DNA of 64,000 nucleotides from contig NZ_JACRSV010000001.1 of NCBI RefSeq assembly GCF_014384905.1, positions 744,001 to 808,000 of the forward strand, given 5' to 3'. This DNA comes from Fumia xinanensis. Its GTDB lineage: Bacteria; Bacillota; Clostridia; Oscillospirales; Ruminococcaceae. This document shows positions 33,638 through 41,240 of this stretch, piece by piece; positions within the stretch are counted from its first letter, which is position 1; each line of letters starts with the position of its first letter. The notes beneath the pieces were generated by a model. That model searched no databases and was not told the DNA's origin. It saw only the letters and a list, made by a program, of their open reading frames with translations. Both the position numbers and the translations under genes were made by a program.

Positions 33638-35380
33638 TTGCAAAAGGGTAAGGGACAGAGCCTGCTGCAGGGCGCCAGCATTCTGGCGGCCGCCATGATC
33701 ATCGTCAAGCTCATCGGGGCGATTTTTAAAATCCCCCTGGGCAACATCCTGGACGGCGACGGCATGGGGTATTTCTCCACCGCCTACAGCGTCTTTACCA
33801 TGATTTTTGCCTTTTCGACGGCGGGCCTTCCGGCAGCTATTGCCAAAATGGTCGCCGAGCAATCGGTCCACGACCGCTACCGCGATATCCGGAAAATTCA
33901 CAGTATTTCGGTGCGGCTCTTTTTCTTCATGGGCCTCATTGGGTTTATCCTCATGGTGGCGTTTTCCTGGCTCTATGTGAAAATGGCTGACAACCAGAAT
34001 GCCTGGCTTTCGGTCATTGCCATTTCGCCGGCGATTTTCTTCGGCTGTGTCATGTCGGCATACCGGGGCTACTACGAGGGGCTTCGCAATATGACGCCCA
34101 CTGCGGTCTCCCAGATCGTCGAAGTGGTCGCCAAACTGATCTTTGGCCTCGCCCTTTCGATTATCGCTTTGAAGGTGGGAATGGCACAGTTTGAGGCGGG
34201 CGGGGCAGTTTTCGGCAAAGTCGTCGCCAACGAGGCCCAGGCCCGGGCAGCCATCATGCCGGTGGCATCGGCGGGCGCCATCTTCGGTGTGACGCTGAGC
34301 ACCTTTGTGGGGACCGCTTTCCTCCTCATCCGCCACAAGATGAGAGGGGACGACATTACAAAAGAAGACCTGAAGTACTCCCCAAAGCCTATGCGCACCA
34401 GAGTACTCATTGTGCGGCTTTTAAAGATCGCCATTCCAATTTCCTTGGGCTCCATTGTGATGAACGTGGCCCAGCTCATCGACACCCTCACTATCATCAA
34501 CCGGCTGGGGGCGGGCTTTGCACAGAACTACACCGGAATGATGGCGGTGTTCGGGGAAAATCTCAAAGTCGGAACCACTGCCGCCGAGGCCGCGAATTTT
34601 ATCTTCGGTTCTTACAGCGGATATGCTCTGTCGATTTTTAACCTGGTTCCCGCTTTTACCGGTATATTCGGCAAAAGTGCCCTGCCCAATGTAACAGCGG
34701 CCTGGGAAGCCAAAAATATGCGCTCTGTGAAGATCAACATTGAATCGGTCATCCGGATGACTTCACTGATCGCCGTGCCGGCCAGCTTCGGTATTTTTTT
34801 CTTGGCGAACCCGATTCTGAACCTTCTCTACCCAGCGAAGCACGCCGAGGTGGCCATCGCGTCCGGCGTTCTGAGCTGGCAGGGACTGAGTTTGATTTTT
34901 CTGGGGCTTACAGTGCCGTTGTTCGCGGTGCTGCAGGGCCTGGGAAGGGCGGATCTGCCGCCCAAGTTTATGCTGGTGGGAGCGGCGCTCAAATTCCTGG
35001 TCAACTGGTTTACTATTTCGACGCCCGCACTAAACGTCAAAGGCGCGGCCCTGGGCACAGCGGCCTGCTATGTGTCGATTCTGGTGCTCTGCCTCATAAA
35101 CCTCAAGAAAATCACCGGAATCCCATTTCATTTTATCCGGCTGGGACTCAAACCCATCGCTGCGGGACTGCTCTGCGGCATTGCCGGAAAGGTCTGTTAC
35201 GACCTTTTGGCAAAAGTCATGGACGGAAACTTAAAAACTTTGATTGCAATCGCCGCCGCAGGCTTTGTATACCTTCTGATGCTGCTGATTTTACGGGCAA
35301 TTTCGAAAGATGACGTATTAATGCTTCCAAAAGGAGAAAAATTTGCAAAACTACTTGCAAAATACAAATTATTAGGGTAA
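33638..35380 (+). CDS. SpoVB/YabM-type polysaccharide flippase (MATE/MOP superfamily)
   Basis: A 580-residue membrane protein with about fourteen helices. The opening QGASILAAAMIIVKLIGAIFKIPLGNILDGDGMGYF, followed by STAYSVFTMIFAFSTAGLPAAIAKMVAEQS, is the hallmark of SpoVB/YtgP-type lipid II or polysaccharide flippases. In Bacillus subtilis the homologous yabM gene precedes yabN (mazG), as here. The start is a TTG at 33638: AGGAG lies 8 nt upstream and no ATG fits. It probably moves a lipid-linked wall or spore-cortex precursor. Confidence 0.88.
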   Translation: MQKGKGQSLLQGASILAAAMIIVKLIGAIFKIPLGNILDGDGMGYFSTAYSVFTMIFAFSTAGLPAAIAKMVAEQSVHDRYRDIRKIHSISVRLFFFMGLIGFILMVAFSWLYVKMADNQNAWLSVIAISPAIFFGCVMSAYRGYYEGLRNMTPTAVSQIVEVVAKLIFGLALSIIALKVGMAQFEAGGAVFGKVVANEAQARAAIMPVASAGAIFGVTLSTFVGTAFLLIRHKMRGDDITKEDLKYSPKPMRTRVLIVRLLKIAIPISLGSIVMNVAQLIDTLTIINRLGAGFAQNYTGMMAVFGENLKVGTTAAEAANFIFGSYSGYALSIFNLVPAFTGIFGKSALPNVTAAWEAKNMRSVKINIESVIRMTSLIAVPASFGIFFLANPILNLLYPAKHAEVAIASGVLSWQGLSLIFLGLTVPLFAVLQGLGRADLPPKFMLVGAALKFLVNWFTISTPALNVKGAALGTAACYVSILVLCLINLKKITGIPFHFIRLGLKPIAAGLLCGIAGKVCYDLLAKVMDGNLKTLIAIAAAGFVYLLMLLILRAISKDDVLMLPKGEKFAKLLAKYKLLG

Positions 35381-35432
35381 AATGGACAATATACTGGATG
35401 TACTGGTATGAAACGGTAAAAGAGGGATTATT

Positions 35433-36230
35433 CTGGACTTTCAAAGAAAAGAGCGGTACGATGTTTCCGACCTGAGAGCCATTATGGCGCTGCTTCGCAG
35501 CGAGCAGGGCTGTCCCTGGGATCGGGAACAGGATCACCGAAGTATCCGCAAGAACTTTATCGAAGAGACTTACGAGGCGGTCGAGGCAATCGACAAAGGG
35601 GATATGACTTTGCTTCGGGAAGAACTGGGCGATGTGCTTCTCCAGGTGGTGTTCCACACTCAGATGGAGGAGGAAACCGGCGTCTTTACCTTTGACGACG
35701 TGGTCACTGACCTTTGCCAAAAGCTTATTATCCGTCATCCCCATGTGTTCGGGGAAGTGGAAGTGAAGGACTCCGGTGAAGTGCTGAACAATTGGGAGAC
35801 CATTAAAAACCAGGTCAAAGGGACCGAGAACTTTACCGAAACCTTAAAATCCGTCCCCGCCGTTTTCCCAGCGCTGATGCGCAGCGAGAAAATCGCCCAC
35901 CGGGCGGCGAAAGCAGGCATGCGTTATCCCGATGTAGAAGGCGCTTTTGAGGATCTGGAAAACGAGGTCGGCGAACTGTGGGAGTCCATCGAGAAGGGCG
36001 ACCGCGCCCACATGGAGGAAGAACTGGGTGATTTGCTCTTTTCCTGTACCAATGTGGCGGAGAAGCTGGGGCTTGACGCTGAGCAGGCTTTGAGCCGTTC
36101 CTGCGACAAGTTTATCGCCCGTTTTGAAGAGGTGGAACAGCTGGCCGAAAAAGAAGGCATCCGGATGGAAACGGCTGAGCTGGATACTTTGAACCGCCTT
36201 TGGAAAAAGGCCAAAGAACAGTTAATCTAG
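35433..36230 (+). CDS. mazG: Nucleoside triphosphate pyrophosphohydrolase MazG (CTG start)
   Basis: A 265-residue protein with two MazG units. The first has RSEQGCPWDREQDH and the metal-binding EETYEAVEA...EELGDVL; the second ENEVGELWESIEKGD...EEELGDLLF. It hydrolyses NTPs to NMP and pyrophosphate. The first ATG (35484) would remove the normal lead-in to GCPWD. Reading upstream in frame gives DFQRKERYDVSDLRAI, preceded by CTG at 35433 with AGAGGG 6 nt before it. CTG is therefore the likely start. Position next to the flippase, rqcP and yabP matches the yabN cluster. Confidence 0.88.
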   Translation: MDFQRKERYDVSDLRAIMALLRSEQGCPWDREQDHRSIRKNFIEETYEAVEAIDKGDMTLLREELGDVLLQVVFHTQMEEETGVFTFDDVVTDLCQKLIIRHPHVFGEVEVKDSGEVLNNWETIKNQVKGTENFTETLKSVPAVFPALMRSEKIAHRAAKAGMRYPDVEGAFEDLENEVGELWESIEKGDRAHMEEELGDLLFSCTNVAEKLGLDAEQALSRSCDKFIARFEEVEQLAEKEGIRMETAELDTLNRLWKKAKEQLI

Positions 36231-36272
36231 GTGCAAACCTTGGATATTAAAAAATAATGGAGGTCTATTATT

Positions 36273-36548
36273 ATGACTAAAACAGAATTGATCAGTGTTG
36301 TAGCTGAAAAAACCGGTTTTTCCAAAAAAGATGCTGACAAAGCAGTTGCTGCAGTTCTCGACAGCATTTCCGAAGCACTGGCTGGCGGCGAAAAAATCCA
36401 GCTCGTAGGTTTTGGTACATTTGAAGTTCGCGATCGCGCTGCTCGTGAGGGTAAAAACCCCGCAACCGGCGAGAAGATCACCATCGCTGCTACCAAAGTT
36501 CCCGCTTTCAAAGCTGGCAAGGCTCTGAAGGAAGCAGTTGCGAAATAA
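36273..36548 (+). CDS. hup: HU-family DNA-binding protein
   Basis: A 91-residue HU. It has MTKTELISVVAEKTGFSKKDA at the start, GFGTFEVRDRAAREGKNPATGEKI for the beta arm with its conserved Asn-Pro, and VPAFKAGKALKEAV at the end. It bends and compacts the chromosome as a dimer. AATGGAGG precedes the ATG. Within the yabN-yabO cluster hup is an insertion seen in Clostridia; strong codon bias suggests high expression, and a terminator follows it. Confidence 0.96.
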   Translation: MTKTELISVVAEKTGFSKKDADKAVAAVLDSISEALAGGEKIQLVGFGTFEVRDRAAREGKNPATGEKITIAATKVPAFKAGKALKEAVAK

Positions 36549-36568
36549 ATATTATTTCAAATGCTATC

Positions 36569-36611
36569 AAAATCCTGTACCGTTTTTCCGGTATAGGATT
36601 TTGTTTTTTTG
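36569..36611 (+). terminator. Terminator after hup
   Basis: AAAATCCTGTACCG pairs with CGGTATAGGATTTT around TTTTTC, then a long T run. Confidence 0.9.
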
Positions 36612-36665
36612 TGGGCAACCTGATAAAAGCCCCGATTTTTATAATAACGAAAGGAAATTACCGTC

Positions 36666-36908
36666 ATGAGACTGGATAAATATTTAAAAGTCACCCGCCT
36701 GATTAAGCGCCGCACCATCGCCAATGAGGCCTGCGACGCCGGGAGAATCCTTGTCAACGGCATCGAGGCCAGAGCTTCCTACAACGTCAAGGTGGGGGAC
36801 AAGATTACCATCAACATGGGGAGACCGCTGACAGTTAAGGTGCTGAATGTATCGGAATACGCCACCAAAGAAACCGCCGCCGACCAGTACGCAGTAGTCG
36901 AAGAATAG
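36666..36908 (+). CDS. rqcP: S4-domain ribosome-quality-control factor RqcP
   Basis: An 80-residue S4 RNA-binding protein: MRLDKYLKVTRLIKRRTIANEACDAGRILVNGIEARASYNVKVGDKI. Length and place (mazG, hup, here, yabP) match YabO/RqcP, which assists RqcH in adding alanine tails on stalled 50S subunits. The ATG has AAAGGAAA upstream. The gap to yabP (116 nt) has no terminator, so it can be co-transcribed with it. Confidence 0.92.
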   Translation: MRLDKYLKVTRLIKRRTIANEACDAGRILVNGIEARASYNVKVGDKITINMGRPLTVKVLNVSEYATKETAADQYAVVEE

Positions 36909-37024
36909 GGCATATTTGTCCGCTCCATAGAATATAGTGTATCAAGGCTTTTTGGAAAAGGGGAAGCTGGGGTAAGAATCCGCGCTGCAACTTACGAACA
37001 GCTCACTTCCAGAGGGCTTTTGAA

Positions 37025-37342
37025 ATGAATGACACTGGTTTAAAATGGAGTGACGAAATGATGCAAGAAGTAAAATCCCTGAAACTGCCTCACAACATTA
37101 TCATGGAAGACCGGAAACGGCTTTCAGTTTCCGGCGTCCAGGACGTGGATTGCTTTGATGAAACGTTAGTTATCCTCTTCACCAATATGGGAAAGCTGAC
37201 GGTGCGGGGAAATAATCTCCACGTCAATTCCTTCAACGTCGACGATGGGGATTTTTCCATGGAGGGGGAAATCGATACCCTGGAATATTCCTCCGAGGAG
37301 AAGGCGAGGGGAACCTCTTTCCTTTCCAAGCTGTTCAAATAG
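37025..37342 (+). CDS. yabP: Sporulation protein YabP
   Basis: A 105-residue protein of the YabP/YqfC family. KLPHNIIMEDRKRLSVSGVQDVDCFDETLVILFTNMGKLTVRGNNLHVNSFNVDDGDFSMEGEI is the complete conserved core, expected to be a beta-rich membrane-associated coat or cortex factor. Start ATG follows AGAGGG. It sits between rqcP and yabQ, as in Bacillus subtilis. Expression in the mother cell under a sporulation sigma factor is known for the family; no such promoter could be confirmed here. Confidence 0.92.
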   Translation: MNDTGLKWSDEMMQEVKSLKLPHNIIMEDRKRLSVSGVQDVDCFDETLVILFTNMGKLTVRGNNLHVNSFNVDDGDFSMEGEIDTLEYSSEEKARGTSFLSKLFK

Positions 37343-37382
37343 CGAGACGTTTGTCATTTCGATCAGCAATGGAGGGGTTTTT

Positions 37383-37934
37383 GTGACGGTTGCGCAAGAG
37401 ACTTTAATTTTTCTCTATTCCTGCCTGTTAGGTTGCGGGCTAGCGGTAATCTATGACGTGTTCCGTATTTTGCGGCTCGCTTTTCCAGGCGGTAAAGTGA
37501 TGGTGTTTATCGAGGACGGTATATTCATCGTCATTGCCACCTTGGCCACCTTTATTTTCTGCGTCAATTTCTGCAATGGATATTTCCGCGTTTTTGTGGC
37601 CATCGGGGAGCTTTTGGGCTTTATCATCTACTACTTTACCGTGGGCGTTCTGGTGTTCAAGGCGGCCAAATCCATCATCCGGGGTGTCAAGGCTGTACTG
37701 CGGTTTTTATACAGAATTTTCATCAAGCCGGTGATGCGGTTTTTTAAGTACATATGCACTAAATTTAAAAAAATATTTAAACATGTTTCACAAAAATCGC
37801 CGAAGGGCTTTTTTGCGTCAAAGTTTCACTTGAAACACCATGGCAAGATGATGTATAATGAGACTAATCATCAAGGAACAGACCATGCTGGGGAGAGTGA
37901 AGCAAACTGTGAAACGCAAGAAGAGCAAGGTTAA
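37383..37934 (+). CDS. yabQ: Spore cortex protein YabQ
   Basis: A 183-residue membrane protein with four to five helices in the first 120 residues (TLIFLYSCLLGCGLAVIYDVFRILRLAF, then FIVIATLATFIFCVNF and LLGFIIYYFTVGVLVF), and a basic, hydrophilic tail. This is YabQ, needed for spore cortex formation. It begins with GTG at 37383, 5 nt after GGAGGGG. Its last 50 nt overlap the start of divIC in another frame, so the two are translated together. Confidence 0.9.
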   Translation: MTVAQETLIFLYSCLLGCGLAVIYDVFRILRLAFPGGKVMVFIEDGIFIVIATLATFIFCVNFCNGYFRVFVAIGELLGFIIYYFTVGVLVFKAAKSIIRGVKAVLRFLYRIFIKPVMRFFKYICTKFKKIFKHVSQKSPKGFFASKFHLKHHGKMMYNETNHQGTDHAGESEANCETQEEQG

Positions 37935-38199
37935 TCGTATTGTCAACGTTGCTATCGTCGCTATGTGCTGTTATTTGGCTGGCTCTTGTGTCGTCCTGTT
38001 TATGGATCAGGCTGCCCTCAAAAGCAAAACCGAGGCTGTAAACCAGCAGTGCGAGGAGCAGAAAATTCTTAACGATGAGATGCAGGGCTTGATTGATCAG
38101 GGGTCCGACAAAGAATTTATCGTCAAGATGGCCCGGGAGAAGCTAGGGCTCATATTCCCTGATGAACGGGTTTTCTTCAATACATCCGGTAACCAATAG
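37885..38199 (+). CDS. divIC: Septum formation initiator DivIC/FtsB family
   Basis: A 104-residue bitopic protein: basic N-terminus (KQTVKRKKSKVNR), one membrane helix (IVNVAIVAMCCYLAGSCVVLFM), a coiled-coil segment (LKSKTEAVNQQCEEQKILNDEMQGL) and the family end REKLGLIFPDERVF. DivIC joins FtsL and DivIB in the divisome. I start at 37885, 8 nt after AAGGA; an in-frame ATG at 37858 has no ribosome site. It lies between yabQ and the S1 gene as in the B. subtilis yab cluster. Confidence 0.92.
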   Translation: MLGRVKQTVKRKKSKVNRIVNVAIVAMCCYLAGSCVVLFMDQAALKSKTEAVNQQCEEQKILNDEMQGLIDQGSDKEFIVKMAREKLGLIFPDERVFFNTSGNQ

Positions 38200-38233
38200 T
38201 TTTGATATATTTAAGGAGGCACATAAGACTTTT

Positions 38234-38725
38234 ATGCAGCTTGAAGTAGGAAAAATTTATGAAGGCAAAGTAACCGGCATTACAAAATTCGGTGCTTTTG
38301 TGGAAATTGAACCCGGTACCACCGGGATGGTCCATATTTCCGAGGTGGCGGCGACTTTTGTAAAAGAGATTTCCGATTTTATCACCCAGGGCCAGATGGT
38401 CAAAGTCAAGGTGATGAACATTGCAGAAGACGGAAAGATCAGTTTGTCGATGAAACGCGCGGTGGACACGCCTCCGCCCGCTCCGCGCAGCCAAAACCGT
38501 CCTCCTCGGACCGGCGGCTTTAATAATAACAATCGCAGTGGAAACGGCGGCCAAAGCGGCCAGAACCGGTTTGACCGCGCTCCTCAGGAGTACGCCTCCC
38601 GCCAGGAGGGAAGCAAATCCTTCGAGGATATGCTTAGTAAGTTTATGCAGAAGAGCGACGAAAAAATTTCCGATCTCAAAAAAGCCACCGACAATCGCCG
38701 GGGTTCCTACCAGAAAAAGAGATAA
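38234..38725 (+). CDS. S1-domain RNA-binding protein (YabR-like)
   Basis: A 163-residue protein. One S1 domain fills residues 1-75 (MQLEVGKIYEGKVTGITKFGAFVEIEPGTTGMVHISEV, KISLSMKRA). Then comes a low-complexity Asn/Gly/Arg/Pro tail (PPRTGGFNNNNRSGNGGQSG), probably disordered, and a charged helix near the end. The position after divIC matches YabR. AAGGAGG is 14 nt before the only possible ATG, a long gap. The Gly/Asn/Arg-rich tail suggests RNA or condensate-type contacts, as an inference. Confidence 0.9.
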   Translation: MQLEVGKIYEGKVTGITKFGAFVEIEPGTTGMVHISEVAATFVKEISDFITQGQMVKVKVMNIAEDGKISLSMKRAVDTPPPAPRSQNRPPRTGGFNNNNRSGNGGQSGQNRFDRAPQEYASRQEGSKSFEDMLSKFMQKSDEKISDLKKATDNRRGSYQKKR

Positions 38726-38730
38726 ATTTT

Positions 38731-38763
38731 GCCCCGCAGATGCGAAGTCTGCGGGGTTTTTGT
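38731..38763 (+). terminator. Terminator of the yab cluster
   Basis: CCCCGCAGA, loop TGCGAAG, TCTGCGGGG, then TTTTTG. Confidence 0.9.
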
Positions 38764-38851
38764 ATACCTGGAGTATGGAGACGACAATTTAGAATCAACA
38801 AATCTGAACTAGTAATGTTAACACATAGGATACAGTTTTTAGAATAAAAGT

Positions 38852-38886
38852 AAAAAGAGCGAAAGCATTGCTGCTTTCGCTCTTTT
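38852..38886. terminator. Bidirectional terminator, downstream of mntP
   Basis: AAAAGAGCGAAAGCA pairs with TGCTTTCGCTCTTTT around TTGC. It closes the minus-strand tgt-mntP unit. Confidence 0.9.
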
Positions 38887-38891
38887 GCCGG

Positions 38892-39437
38892 TTACAGGAT
38901 TGCCTTGATAGCGAGAATGACGAGGATTGTTCCGCCGAAAATTTCAGCTTTGTTGCCCAGCAGGTCTCCGAATTTACGTCCGATGCAGAAGGAGAGAGAG
39001 CTGAGAATAAAAGTAGTGGCAGCGATGAGGGAGGAGGCAAAGAAAATGTTCACATTTATGGCGCAGAAGCCGATTCCCACGGCGAAAGCGTCGATGCTGG
39101 TGGCGACGGCCTGGAAAAAAATAAGCTTTAGTGACAGTACCCGTTCTTCTGCTTTTTCCTTGTCACCTTTAAAGCCGTCATAAATCATTTTTCCGCCGAT
39201 AAATCCCAAAATCAGCAGGATCAGCAGTTCGGCGTAGCAGTCAATATATTTGGCGAACAAGGTGCCGGTAAAAAAGCCCAGAAGAGGCATCAAGCCTTGG
39301 AATAAACCGAAAAACAAAGGGGCCAGCGGCCACTTCCGCCGGGGCAGCGTTCCATATACCATGCCGTTTGACATGGAAACGGCCACAGCATCCATGCTGA
39401 GGCCGATACCGACTAAGATGATTTCAATCAGGCTCAT
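38892..39437 (-). CDS. mntP: Manganese efflux pump MntP
   Basis: A 181-residue membrane protein with six helices in two homologous halves. GIGLSMDAVAVSMSNGMVYG in the first half and AVATSIDAFAVGIGFCAINVN in the second carry the paired Asp residues (MDA, IDA) that form the Mn2+ path. Its start lies 58 nt after the tgt stop in the same direction, so it may be read with tgt. No Mn riboswitch was seen ahead of it. Confidence 0.93.
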   Translation of the reverse strand: MSLIEIILVGIGLSMDAVAVSMSNGMVYGTLPRRKWPLAPLFFGLFQGLMPLLGFFTGTLFAKYIDCYAELLILLILGFIGGKMIYDGFKGDKEKAEERVLSLKLIFFQAVATSIDAFAVGIGFCAINVNIFFASSLIAATTFILSSLSFCIGRKFGDLLGNKAEIFGGTILVILAIKAIL

Positions 39438-39494
39438 AGCAATCCCTCCAGCGGCCCAAACAGGCCCTAAAGCATCCTATGAGTAAAAATTCTA

Positions 39495-40625
39495 TTATAT
39501 GCGGGTATCCAATAATTCGACATATTGGTCGTGAAACTCTTTGAATGTGCCATTGTCGAGGGCCTCACGGATGCGCTCCATCAGCGTATTGTAAAAATAC
39601 AGGTTGTGCATGACAGCAAGACGCATAGCAAGCAGTTCGTTTGCCTTGAAAAGGTGCCTTAGGTACGCTCTCGAATGGCGCTGGCAGGTGGGGCAGCCGC
39701 AGTCGGGATCGATGGGGCTTAAATCCTCGGCGTATTTGGCGTTCATGATGTTGCGGATGCCGCTCCAGGTATTCAGGTGCCCATGGCGGGCGTTACGGCT
39801 GGGCATGACGCAGTCAAAAAGGTCAACACCGCGCGAGACTGCCTCAATGATATTGCCGGGGGTGCCTACTCCCATCAGGTAACGAGGCTTATTTGCGGGC
39901 ATATGAGGCTCTACAGAAGAGATAATGCGGTACATATCCTCTGCCGGTTCTCCAACAGCCAGACCGCCGATGGCGTAGCCATCTAAATCGAGCTCCGCAA
40001 TTTCTTTCATATGCTCTATGCGCAAATCGTCATAGACACAGCCTTGGTTGATGCCAAAGAGCATCTGGTAGGGATTGATGGTTTCGGATAGGGAATTGAG
40101 CCGCGCCATTTCCTCCTTGCAGCGAATAAGCCATCGAGTGGTTCGGGCGCAGGAGCGAGCCGAATACTCCCGAGTGGACGGATTTTCAACGCATTCGTCA
40201 AAGGCCATGGCGATAGTGGAACCTAGGTTCGATTGAATCTGCATGCTGATTTCCGGGCTCATAAAAATGCGCTTGCCGTCTACATGGGAGCTGAAGGTCA
40301 CGCCTTCCTCGTCGATTTTCCGGAGCTTTGCAAGGGAAAAGACCTGAAAACCGCCGCTGTCAGTGAGAATGGGGCGCTCCCACCCCATAAATTTGTGGAG
40401 GCCTCCTAACCGCCTGATGAGCTCATCTCCGGGACGAACGTGGAGATGGTAGGTATTGCAGAGTTCCACCTGGCATTTTAAGTCCACAAGGTCGTAAGAG
40501 GAAATTCCACCCTTGATGGCGGCGGAAGTGCCGACATTCATAAAAGCAGGGGTTTGGACAATTCCATGGACGGTCTCAAATCGGCCGCGGCGTGCTGTGC
40601 CTTCATTTTTTATCAATTGATACAT
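39495..40625 (-). CDS. tgt: Queuine/preQ1 tRNA-ribosyltransferase
   Basis: A 376-residue Tgt. Catalytic region: PILTDSGGFQVFSLAKLRKI (general acid Asp), SGVDLFDCVMPSRNARHG with the nucleophile Asp, and the zinc site CGCPTCQRHSRAYLRHLFKANE (Cys, Cys, Cys, His). It exchanges guanine at the tRNA wobble position for preQ1. GAGGTG 6 nt upstream sets the ATG. The queA gene, the next pathway step, is also in this window but 8 kb away, not adjacent as in many bacteria. Confidence 0.96.
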   Translation of the reverse strand: MYQLIKNEGTARRGRFETVHGIVQTPAFMNVGTSAAIKGGISSYDLVDLKCQVELCNTYHLHVRPGDELIRRLGGLHKFMGWERPILTDSGGFQVFSLAKLRKIDEEGVTFSSHVDGKRIFMSPEISMQIQSNLGSTIAMAFDECVENPSTREYSARSCARTTRWLIRCKEEMARLNSLSETINPYQMLFGINQGCVYDDLRIEHMKEIAELDLDGYAIGGLAVGEPAEDMYRIISSVEPHMPANKPRYLMGVGTPGNIIEAVSRGVDLFDCVMPSRNARHGHLNTWSGIRNIMNAKYAEDLSPIDPDCGCPTCQRHSRAYLRHLFKANELLAMRLAVMHNLYFYNTLMERIREALDNGTFKEFHDQYVELLDTRI

Positions 40626-41240
40626 GGGTCACCTCAAAAGTTTTTTGTCTATAGAATGTAGTGGATGAATATCGCGTCTGTTATGATTATAGGATATAAA
40701 AAGCAGGTTTTATTGATTATTATACATTTTTGTTTCTCATTTTTCAACACTGAATTATTTTTGTCTTATAAATAAACCTAGGCTTCATACTATTCTTAAA
40801 AATTATTGGACTAATTTTTCCTATGAGGGTAATATTTGGGAGAAAGTTGCGAGGGTTCTAAAATCGATGCAGCGTATATGCTTTACCCAGTCAACAAACC
40901 GGTGGTCCAGTAGTACTTTCAATAAGGAAAGCCTTGTCATAGAATCAGGCAGTTGGAAAAAAGGACGCTAGAATAGCGAAAGGTTCTTTCTGAACTGCAA
41001 ATGTTAAAGTCAAGGGGCCTTACTAGATCGCACTAATAAATGATGATATAAAAGGTGTAAAATAATTCCAAAAAAGTGAAGATTATGCGCAAAGCATCAA
41101 AATAAAACCACAAAAGTAGAAAATGGACTATTTTGATTAAAAAAATATTCACTATAATGAAATTAACCCATGGAGATGATGAGTCAGGGTAGGAGATTTT
41201 TATTTATTAAATCAGTTAGAAGGAGAAAGGAGAAATTACA
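40626..41240. other. Gene-free 600-nt stretch
   Basis: AT-rich, no frame with a ribosome site longer than about 35 codons, no recognised RNA. Ahead of the gene at 41241 there is TATAAT at 41153-41158 with a weak TTTTGA 16 nt upstream, a plausible promoter. Confidence 0.4.

Noticed and set aside
36955..37005. Cobalamin-riboswitch-like core (GGGAAGCTGGGG...AATCCGCGCTGC)
   Set aside because: The core words are in about the right order, but the element is too short, lacks the surrounding helices and stands before yabP, which has no link with B12.
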